Source: Bacteroidales bacterium (GTDB taxonomy: Bacteria > Bacteroidota > Bacteroidia > Bacteroidales > UBA10428). Taken from it: a stretch of 55,981 nucleotides of DNA. The stretch spans positions 1-55,981 of the forward strand of contig JAFGTR010000026.1 of assembly GCA_016934055.1 (NCBI GenBank), in the 5' to 3' direction. The position numbers and the translations under genes were made by a program. This document shows, in pieces, positions 35,704 through 44,100 of the stretch. Position 1 is the stretch's first letter. Every line of letters begins with the position of its first letter. A model generated the notes under the pieces. That model was not told the origin of the DNA and did not search any database. It saw only the letters and a program-made list of their open reading frames with translations.

Positions 35704-35713
35704 AAAACAGAAA

Positions 35714-36463
35714 ATGCTTAACATAAAAGATTTACATATTTCCATCGAAGGCCGTGAGATTATCAAGGGTATTGATCTCGAAGTGAAGGCTGGTGAAGTC
35801 CATGCTATTATGGGTCCCAACGGTTCAGGAAAAAGTACTCTGGCTTCAGCATTGGCTGGAAGGGAATTGTTAGAGATTACAAAAGGTCATGTGACATACC
35901 TTGGGGAAGACCTGCTTGATATGTCAACCGAAGATCGTGCAAAAAAAGGTTTATTTCTTGGATTTCAATATCCGGTTGAAATACCGGGTGTGTCACTGGT
36001 CAACTTTATGAAGACAGCGGTAAATGAACAGCGTAAATTCCATGGTCTGGAACCGATATCAGCTTCTGATTTTCTGAAGTTAATGCGCGAGAAGCAGGAT
36101 CTGGTGGGTTTGCATACCAAACTTACCAATCGCTCTGTCAACGAAGGATTTTCCGGTGGTGAGAAAAAGCGGAATGAGATCTTCCAGATGGCCATGCTCA
36201 ATCCAAAACTGGCTATTCTCGATGAGACAGATTCGGGACTGGACATTGACGCCCTTAAAATTGTAGCAAACGGGGTTAACAAATTAAGGACAAAAGATAA
36301 TGCCACAATCATCATTACCCATTACCAACGTTTACTTGATTATATCATTCCCGATTACGTGCATGTTTTATATAAAGGTAAAATCGTAAAATCAAGCGGA
36401 AAGGAACTGGCACTTGAGCTTGAGGAGAAGGGCTATGACTGGATCAGGGAGGAGTCAAAATAA
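35714..36463 (+). CDS. sufC: Fe-S assembly ATPase SufC
   Basis: SufC is the ABC-type ATPase that drives conformational change in SufBCD. The 249-residue protein has Walker A GPNGSGKST, the signature FSGGEKKRNEI and Walker B LAILDETDSGLDIDAL. No membrane domain is attached, as expected. It lies 20 bases upstream of sufD and its start is ten bases after a heptamer array. Confidence 0.97.
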   Translation: MLNIKDLHISIEGREIIKGIDLEVKAGEVHAIMGPNGSGKSTLASALAGRELLEITKGHVTYLGEDLLDMSTEDRAKKGLFLGFQYPVEIPGVSLVNFMKTAVNEQRKFHGLEPISASDFLKLMREKQDLVGLHTKLTNRSVNEGFSGGEKKRNEIFQMAMLNPKLAILDETDSGLDIDALKIVANGVNKLRTKDNATIIITHYQRLLDYIIPDYVHVLYKGKIVKSSGKELALELEEKGYDWIREESK

Positions 36464-36483
36464 TCGAAAAACAGGGTTAAAAA

Positions 36484-37848
36484 ATGAGTAATCCGAATAT
36501 GACCAGAGATCTGTCAGCTGACTTGGTGAAGCTTTACAGGGCTAATGCCCATGTTTTGGCCGATAATACAGGTGAGATACTGAACATGCAACGGCAGGAT
36601 GCACTGGAGGATTTCATGCGACTGGGGGTTCCTGATATCAAAAACGAGGACTATAAGTATACCCGCATCGAAGATTATCTTAAGGGAAATTATGATGTTG
36701 AATTTACAAACGATCCATTTAAAGTAAATCTCAGGGAGATTTTTAAATGTGATATCCCTGAGCTGGATACCCATGTTGTGCTTGTGATGAACGGCTTTTA
36801 TTATCACGATAACAATTTATCAGATTTACCGGAGGGGATCATAGTCTGTGGCCTTAACGAAGCTTCGGTAAGATATCCGGAAATATTCAGGCAGCATTAT
36901 GGCCGTTATGCCAGGACGGCAAATGACGGTCTTATTGCCCTGAATACATTATTTGCCCACGATGGTGTTTTCGTTTATGTTCCTGAAGGGCAAAGACTTG
37001 ACAGGCCACTTCAGGTCATTAACCTGAGTTTCTCCTTCCGGAACCTGAGGATCACGCGTCGTAACCTTATCATAACCGGCGATAATGCCACCTGTAATAT
37101 TATACTTTGTGATCATACACTGAGCGCTCACAGCTATGTAACCAATTCGTTAACGGAAGTTTATGCCGGGAAAAATGCCCGATTTGACTTTTCCAGAATG
37201 CAGAATGAAAACAGCATATCATCACAGATCACGCATACCTTTATCCACCAGGAAGAAAACAGTGTGGTAAGTTCTAATACAATATCTCTGCATGGAGGAC
37301 TTATAAGGAATAATTTTTACTCCCGTTTGAACGGAACCGGATGTGAAAACAATGTGTACGGACTTTTCCTTGGTGATGACAACCAACACATTGCTAATTA
37401 TACGCTGATCAATCATGCCACACCCAATTCTACGAGTAACCAGCTTTTCAAAGGTATCCTTGATGATAATGCGACAGGAGCTTTCAATGGGAAAATATAT
37501 GTAAGCAGGAATGCACAAAAGACAATTGCATATCAGAAAAACAATAACCTTCTGTTATCACCGACGGCCAGAATGAACAGTAAACCTCACCTTGAGATTT
37601 ATGCCGACGATGTGAAATGCAGTCATGGTGCTACCATCGGGAGGCTTGACAATGAAGCTATGTTCTACCTGCGTTCACGGGGGATCAGTGAAAAAGAAGC
37701 CCGGCAACTGCTGATGTATGCGTTTGCTGATGAGATTATTGGTAAGATACAGGTCAGTCTCTTGCGGGATCGTATTATTGACATGGTGGATAAAAGACTC
37801 CGCGGCGAGCTGGCATGTTGCAGTAATTGCGATTTGCGCTTTGGTTAA
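36484..37848 (+). CDS. sufD: Fe-S assembly protein SufD
   Basis: SufD is the SufB paralogue in the SufBCD complex. At 454 residues it has the beta-helix core and the C-terminal motif DVKCSHGATIGRLD, including the conserved Cys-Ser-His. The sequence runs on to LYMLRSRGI-like YLRSRGISEKEARQLLMYAF, normal for the family. The start of sufS lies 14 bases beyond its stop. Confidence 0.96.
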   Translation: MSNPNMTRDLSADLVKLYRANAHVLADNTGEILNMQRQDALEDFMRLGVPDIKNEDYKYTRIEDYLKGNYDVEFTNDPFKVNLREIFKCDIPELDTHVVLVMNGFYYHDNNLSDLPEGIIVCGLNEASVRYPEIFRQHYGRYARTANDGLIALNTLFAHDGVFVYVPEGQRLDRPLQVINLSFSFRNLRITRRNLIITGDNATCNIILCDHTLSAHSYVTNSLTEVYAGKNARFDFSRMQNENSISSQITHTFIHQEENSVVSSNTISLHGGLIRNNFYSRLNGTGCENNVYGLFLGDDNQHIANYTLINHATPNSTSNQLFKGILDDNATGAFNGKIYVSRNAQKTIAYQKNNNLLLSPTARMNSKPHLEIYADDVKCSHGATIGRLDNEAMFYLRSRGISEKEARQLLMYAFADEIIGKIQVSLLRDRIIDMVDKRLRGELACCSNCDLRFG

Positions 37849-37862
37849 TATTTTTTTACAGT

Positions 37863-39080
37863 ATGAGTTTTGACATTAAGAAAGTCAGGGATGATTTTCC
37901 CATTCTTCAGCAAAGAGTTTATGGCAAACCTTTGATCTATTTTGATAATGGAGCAACCACACAAAAACCTTTACCGGTTATTGAAATTGTTAATACATTG
38001 CACAGGCAGAGTAACAGCAGTATTCACCGTGGTATTCATTATCTTGGTGAACAGGTTACAGAAGCCTATGAAAACGCCCGGAAAACAATACAGAAATTCA
38101 TTCATGCAGCCCAACCGCATGAGATTATTTTTAGCGCCGGCACAACAGCGTCGATAAACGGATTGGCTTTTTCGCTCGGAGAGAGATTTGTCCGCGAGGG
38201 CGATGAAATCATCATCACAGAGATGGAGCATCATTCTAACATTGTGCCCTGGCAGATGCTTTGCGGGCGTAAGAATGCCAGGCTTAAGGTTGTGCCTTTC
38301 GATGACAATGGTGTATTGCAGCTGGAAAAGCTTGAAACGATGATGAACAGAAAAACCCGACTGATTGCGGTTATGCATGCATCAAACACTCTGGCAACGA
38401 TTAATCCTGTGAAAGACATTGTTTCGCTGGCACACCGGCATGATATTCCTGTGTTAGTTGACGGCGCACAGTCGGTACCCCATATTCCGGTTGATGTACA
38501 GGATATGGATTGTGACTTTTTTGTCTTTTCAGGCCATAAGGTCTATGGTCCGACCGGCACAGGGGTATTATACGGCAAGGAAAAATGGCTTGATATGATT
38601 CCTCCCTTTCAGGGTGGAGGAGAAATGGTTGATTCAGTTACTTTTGAAAAAACAACGTATAATCAATTGCCCTATAAGTTTGAAGCTGGCACAACCAATT
38701 ATATCGGGGCCATTGGCATGGCCAAAGCCATTGAATATCTGCTTTCAACCGGGCTCCGGTCAATTGCCGTTCATGAGCAAAACCTGTTGCATTATGCCGT
38801 TAATAAACTTGATGAACTGGGCTATATTACCATTTACGGCAGGGCGCCACTGAAAACATCACTGGTGACTTTCAGCATCAGTCATATTCATCCTTATGAT
38901 GCCGGTATGGTGCTTGATAAAATGGGTATTGCCATACGCACAGGTACGCATTGTGCACAGCCTGTTATGCAACATTATGGTATAGAAGGGAACATCCGGG
39001 CTTCCTTTGCCATGTATAACACCTTAGATGAGATTGACAGCATGATCGAAGGAATCAAAAAGGTGAAATTGATGTTTTAA
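37863..39080 (+). CDS. sufS: Cysteine desulfurase SufS
   Basis: SufS takes sulfur from cysteine to build Fe-S clusters. From ATG 37863 it has 405 residues. The PLP lysine is Lys226 in SGHKVYG and the persulfide Cys364 is in TGTHCAQP. Group II members such as this one need a partner, SufE, found next in the operon. I chose MSFDIKKV as start because the upstream in-frame ATG would extend into sufD by a non-conserved tail. Confidence 0.96.
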   Translation: MSFDIKKVRDDFPILQQRVYGKPLIYFDNGATTQKPLPVIEIVNTLHRQSNSSIHRGIHYLGEQVTEAYENARKTIQKFIHAAQPHEIIFSAGTTASINGLAFSLGERFVREGDEIIITEMEHHSNIVPWQMLCGRKNARLKVVPFDDNGVLQLEKLETMMNRKTRLIAVMHASNTLATINPVKDIVSLAHRHDIPVLVDGAQSVPHIPVDVQDMDCDFFVFSGHKVYGPTGTGVLYGKEKWLDMIPPFQGGGEMVDSVTFEKTTYNQLPYKFEAGTTNYIGAIGMAKAIEYLLSTGLRSIAVHEQNLLHYAVNKLDELGYITIYGRAPLKTSLVTFSISHIHPYDAGMVLDKMGIAIRTGTHCAQPVMQHYGIEGNIRASFAMYNTLDEIDSMIEGIKKVKLMF

Positions 39081-39165
39081 AATACAGTATCAGGTTCAAG
39101 CGGACCTGTCTGCCTGGACAGGCAGGCGCTAGAACCATAAAGAGCTTACCGGCAGGTTGTTGGTT

Positions 39166-39214
39166 ATCTTTATTCTTATATCTTTTATCCTGGTTCTTTA
39201 CTCTTGATTCTATC
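39166..39214. repeat. Heptamer array between sufS and sufE
   Basis: Seven 7-bp units (ATCTTTA, TTCTTAT, ATCTTTT, ATCCTGG, TTCTTTA, CTCTTGA, TTCTATC) occupy most of the 196-bp gap. A GC-rich inverted repeat (GCCTG-TC-CAGGC-like, around 39100-39127) precedes them. Confidence 0.8.
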
Positions 39215-39276
39215 CTTGTGTAATTACGCGATTTAACTTAATTTCAAACCTTCTTTTAATGCAATTGTATATACCG

Positions 39277-39723
39277 ATGGATCAAAAAAACACTACAGAC
39301 ATACAGGAAGATATTATAAATGAATTTGAGATGTATGACGACTGGATGGATAAATATAATTATATTATTGAACTGAGCCGTGACATGCCTGTTATTGATG
39401 TCAAACAAAAGATCAATGCCAACCTGATCAATGGATGTCAGTCGAAGGTTTGGCTAACCGCTGAATATGATAATGGCAAGGTGGTTTTTTATGCTGACAG
39501 TGATGCTGTCATTACAAAAGGCATAATTACACTGTTGATACGTGTGCTTTCAAAACGTACACCCGATGAAATACTTGATACAGATCTCTATTTTATCGAC
39601 CGGATCGGTCTCAGACAGAATCTCTCGCCCACAAGGTCAAACGGATTGCTGGCCATGGTCAAGCAAATGAGACTTTATGCCCTGGCCTATAAAACGAAAT
39701 ACGGACCGAAACCTGTTAATTAA
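39277..39723 (+). CDS. sufE: Sulfur acceptor SufE
   Basis: SufE accepts the persulfide from SufS and passes it to SufB. The 148-residue protein has the active Cys in LINGCQSKVWL and the usual start region EFEMYDDWMDKYNYII. ATG 39277 is preferred over an in-frame ATG six codons earlier. It lies after the heptamer array and six bases before the next gene. Confidence 0.94.
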   Translation: MDQKNTTDIQEDIINEFEMYDDWMDKYNYIIELSRDMPVIDVKQKINANLINGCQSKVWLTAEYDNGKVVFYADSDAVITKGIITLLIRVLSKRTPDEILDTDLYFIDRIGLRQNLSPTRSNGLLAMVKQMRLYALAYKTKYGPKPVN

Positions 39724-39729
39724 AATAAA

Positions 39730-40056
39730 ATGAAAACAGAACATGATAATATATTACAGTTGGAACAGGAAATAATAAAAGTACTCCGCAGTATATATGA
39801 TCCTGAAATTCCTGTTAACATATATGACCTCGGACTGATTTATAACATTGATGTTGATGAGAAAAATCGTGTGACAATTACCATGACGCTTACAGCCCCC
39901 AATTGTCCTCTGGCTGATCAGTTGGTTGCTGAGGTTACGGACAAGACAGGAGCCATTGAAGGTGTTGCCGGAGCAGATATCAGACTGGTTTTTGATCCGC
40001 CATGGGACAGGGGCATGATGTCTGAAGAAGCCCTGATAGAATTAGGGTGGCTTTGA
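39730..40056 (+). CDS. SufT/PaaD-like (MIP18, DUF59) Fe-S assembly factor
   Basis: This 108-residue protein has the DUF59 core: IYDPEIPVNIYDLGLIYNI, the Cys-containing TLTAPNCPLADQL and VFDPPWDRGMMSEEA. Such proteins help deliver Fe-S clusters to target enzymes and commonly close suf operons. It starts six bases after sufE. The call of the family is firm; the exact target is unknown. Confidence 0.93.
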   Translation: MKTEHDNILQLEQEIIKVLRSIYDPEIPVNIYDLGLIYNIDVDEKNRVTITMTLTAPNCPLADQLVAEVTDKTGAIEGVAGADIRLVFDPPWDRGMMSEEALIELGWL

Positions 40057-40315
40057 TTCTGGATTTCGGAGCATGCAAAAGAGAACAAGAACAGGGAAAA
40101 GATTAAATCATAAGGTAGAAGGTAATATGGTAATTCAGCCGGAAATCACAAACACCCATAACAACCACAACAATATATTTATGTATCCCCAAAAAATATT
40201 AGGTTATCGCAATAAATTCTAAATTTTTTCGTTAAGCTGTAAAACGTCATTCCCAAATGGTTTCTTATCCATACAGGAGTTGGTCATTTCATGTCCCGGC
40301 ATTTTTTCGAAAACA

Positions 40316-40346
40316 TTTGTCATTCATTTTCGTATTATTATCTTTG
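40316..40346 (+). promoter_or_regulatory. Promoter of the mini T9SS-tag protein
   Basis: TTTG (40316-40319), a 19-base spacer and TATCTTTG (40339-40346) match the Bacteroidetes consensus exactly. The ATG is 44 bases downstream. The rest of the 40057-40389 gap shows nothing else I recognise. Confidence 0.85.
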
Positions 40347-40389
40347 CATTCACTTTTGAAATGTTATAAGATACAATAAGCCAGGCTTT

Positions 40390-40764
40390 ATGAAAAAAAT
40401 TGTACCCTTTCTGATCATGATACTGTTATTAACCTCTATGAGGTTCAACGACAGCATCGCCAGGTTGTTTGAACAGGATAACCTTGAAACGGTATTTGTT
40501 GACATGAATGGAGAAATCCCTGAGTTGGTTGTCAGTGTATATCCTAATCCGGTGCACGATGGCAAAATAAACATCATTACCAGTCAGCATATTAAGTCAA
40601 TAAAATTGCTTACCATAGTAGGATCGGTTGTTTTTGATGAAGAATATGTGGCTGGAATCACCAGTGTTCAGCTTGATCTGGATAAACTTAATAAAGGCCT
40701 GTATCTGCTGAAGGTAGAATTCAGCAAAGAAAATATATACACAGAAAAAATAATGGTTAAATAA
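40390..40764 (+). CDS. Small exported protein made mostly of a T9SS type A sorting domain
   Basis: The 124-residue protein has a signal peptide (KKIVPFLIMILLLTSM) and a linker of some 30 residues. A complete type A T9SS C-terminal domain makes up the rest (about 48-124, with VVSVYPNPVHDGK and GLYLLKVEFSKEN through YTEKIMVK). There is no room for a cargo domain. It has its own well-formed promoter, so it is not obviously a fragment. It may be a minimal surface protein, a decoy for the sorting machinery, or the 3' end of a lost larger gene that regained a signal sequence. Confidence 0.82.
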   Translation: MKKIVPFLIMILLLTSMRFNDSIARLFEQDNLETVFVDMNGEIPELVVSVYPNPVHDGKINIITSQHIKSIKLLTIVGSVVFDEEYVAGITSVQLDLDKLNKGLYLLKVEFSKENIYTEKIMVK

Positions 40765-41182
40765 AAGAGGTTGTCTCAAAAGGGCTTCAACTGTCATCCT
40801 GAATTAACGTATGTCTGACCATAACAGGCAGGTTGTTCAGGTTTTTTTTTTGGAATTGTCAGCCAGTTTATTGGTGGTTCGCATACCGGTTGCATCAGAA
40901 AAAAATGATTGAAAGGCACTTTTTCAGATTATTTTCAGGCGTTTCTGGCAAATAAAGACTATTACAGGAATTCAATTCCTTTCCATTCATCAAATCAATG
41001 AAACATTTTAATATTTTTCTCGTAAACATGGAGTAAAAACTGTTTATTCTTATATCATAAATCGTTGAAAATTAAACTTTTAGAAATTATTAAACCCCGT
41101 TATTCAGTATTTATAACGATTTTTCTTCAGCGATTTGTCAACAAAAAGCGACACTTCGTGGAAAATATAGAGACAAAAAAAA
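40765..41182. other. Gap before the giant adhesin gene, possible IS-end remnant
   Basis: The left end (40766-40805) reads AGAGGTTGTCTCAAAAG and later TGTCATCCTGAA. This looks to me like a dispersed IS or MITE end of the kind common in Bacteroidota, but I cannot confirm it. The rest is AT-rich, with no supported gene and no strong promoter match. Confidence 0.35.
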
Positions 41183-44100
41183 ATGAGGGGCACTTTCACA
41201 AAACTACTAACTGCAACCACGTTATTATTGATCTCGTTTCAGCCGGGGGTTTTTGGCCAGTGTGCGTTAATCTCAGACAATTTCAGCGGACAGGTCCCCA
41301 GCAGTGTTTGTGCCCCTGTTGATCTTTCAATGGATGTACGGTATAAGTTCATCCTTCCTGTTGATCCCTCCCGTGTTCAAATCCTGTATGTATGGAATGA
41401 CGGTACCGGCGCAACCGATCTTGTGCCGGCCGTATCACAGGGTGACACCGTTTTCACAGCCACAGCCGCGCATCTTTATCCGCCTGCCGAAAATTGTTCG
41501 TACACCGCTGAGGCTTATGTGGTTTTTGACGGGGAAACCTGTGTAAGCAGCAGCCGGCAGGAACAGACATTCAGTGCCTGGGCCAGGGACAATGAAAACG
41601 GTGCAGTGATCATCACCGATCCGGTGGTGGCGCAGTTCTGTGAAGGAGAAGAAATTATTGATGTACGTTTCAGGGACAATTCAACTTTTAACTGTAACAT
41701 CGGGATCGAACCTGACAAGCCAAACCGGATCACACGTTGGGTACAGTTTATCTACGGCACTGCTTCTGTTGGCGGGAACCGTATTCCCAATGTAACCATT
41801 GAGGATCCGCTGGGGAACGTATACCAGATGACTGACGTTGCCGGCAATTCGCTGCCTCCGGTAGCGGGTCCTATTGTTGAAATCCCGATTCCTGCCGACG
41901 GGCCTACAGAGATATCATGGCCGATCAGCGCTCCTGCCGGCGGGATTGCCGGCGATATCTTTGAGATCACCATGCGCAACTGGAACATCTGTAATCCTTA
42001 TGACAGGAATCCTTTTGATGCAATACCCCCGACTGACCTTGTTGATGGTGATTATGATCCTATTACCACAACCGGATTGATTGAAATTATTACCACCCCG
42101 CCACAGATAACCAATCCGAGCCTTGAATTTTGTGCCGGAAGCCCTATTAATCTTACGCTTTCGACATCCGGTGGCACCGTAAACTGGTATACCGATTCTT
42201 TACTGACCAATTATATTCATACCGGCAATTCTTTTGATCCTACCGGGGCACCAACCTATATTGATAATTCGGTAGGCGGGCAGTATTCATATTTTGTAAC
42301 TGAAAGCATCGGTGCCTGCGCCAGTGCGCCCAGTGAGATAACTTTCAGGATATATGACACGCCGGCTCCCACACCGGATGCAGGACGTGACAGTGTGATA
42401 TGCGGTGACACATACCAGCTTCAGGGAAATGTTCCTGTGATAGGAACCGGAATGTGGACCACAACAGGTGGTGCCACAGTTGATGATCCGACTGATCCAA
42501 AAACCTGGGTCCATAACCTGGATCCGGGTCCAAACCTTTTCCGGTGGACACTTACCAATGGTCCCTGTATATCTATGGACGAAGTTATTATTGCCCGTGA
42601 CCTGCAACCGGCTCCTGCCAATGCCGGTCCTGATGTATCATTTTGTGATAATTCAACCGCTACACTGCAGGGTAACGCTGCCACCAACAACGGTCAGGGT
42701 ACCTGGGATCTGGTTTCCGGTAATGGCAATATTGCAGATCTTCATCAGCATAACAGTGATATCACGGAAATTGCAGGGGGTGAAAACCGTCTGGCCTGGA
42801 CGATAGAAAGTCAGTTTGGCGCCTGTATCACAACATCTGATACAATGACCATCCTGCGTGACCGCACGCCTGATCCTGCCGATGCAGGTCCTGATCGTGG
42901 TGTATGCGACTCAGTTTCCGTAAATCTTGCTGCCTTACCGGCAACCAATGGCGGTAATGGAGTGTGGTCTGTTATAACAGGTGGTGGATTGGTTGATGAT
43001 CCGGCAATATCAACATCACTGGTATCGAACCTGGCTTTTGGCACAAATCAACTGCGCTGGACGGTGACCAGTCAGTATGGCATTTGTGCGGGAACATCTG
43101 ATGATGTTATCATTTCACGTGATGAGGCTCCTGCGGCTTCTTTTGCCGGTTTTGACCAGGCCTTGTGCAATGCGGTTTCGTCACCACTGGGTGCAAATGC
43201 TGCAACGGTCGGAACAGGTACATGGTCAGTGGTTACCAATCCGTCAGGAATCAATCCGGTTTTTTCACCGGATATCCATGATGCCAATGCCACCATACAG
43301 ATATTGCCCGGTAATGAAGGTTTATATGAAGTTGCCTGGACAATAGTCAACCTGAGCTGCCGTACCAGCGATACCATGGTGGTTGATTTTGGCGTTCCCG
43401 TTCCACCTGCTGATGCCGGTCCTTCCGATTCGGTATGTGGCACAACAGCAGTCTTAACTGGCAATAATCCCGGAATATGCACCGGAACATGGACAAAGAT
43501 CAGCGGATCAGGCGATGTTGAATTCATTCCCGGTCCTCATTCTCCCGGTGCACTGGCCAGGATCGGTACAGGAGAAGAAGGCTGGTATTCATTTGAATGG
43601 CGGATCACAAGCGGATCATGTCCGCCTACAGCTGATACTGTTTCTATACTCTATATGCCTACTCCCGGTGTGCCGGGTGTATCCGACGAAAGCCGTTGCG
43701 GTCCCGGACAGCTCACATTGGGCTCAACTATCGGATTGGGCGGTAACCGTAATCACTGGCATAAAAATGCATCGACCGATAGCCTTTTATTTACAGGTGT
43801 TAACTTTACCACGCCTGCCATTTCCTCCACTTCGAGTTATTGGGTATCGACTTATAATGACACAACAGGTTGTGAAAGCACACGCCGGAGGGTTAATGCC
43901 ATTATCAATCCCATTCCCGGGATACCTGTTGTCAGTGATATCGAAAACTGCGGCGGAGATATTTTCACTATTCCTGCGAAACCGGGAACAAATGGCACAA
44001 CTGCACGCTGGTACGATGCACCTGTCGGAGGCACTTTACTTGATACCGATACCAGTTATACCACAGGAACCATTAATGTAAACACCACGTTGTGGGTGAG

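Larger units (their letters stand above)
35368..35713. other. Repeat-filled gap inside the suf operon
   Basis: Between sufB and sufC lie an octamer array, two G/C-tipped palindromes, a longer 12-bp inverted repeat and a heptamer array. I see no gene. The structures are in the mRNA of an essential operon and could weaken read-through or separate SufB from SufCDSE translation. Confidence 0.7.

Noticed and set aside
41065..41322. 85-residue protein overlapping the start of the giant adhesin gene
   Set aside because: It overlaps the signal peptide region of the adhesin in another frame and has no family features.
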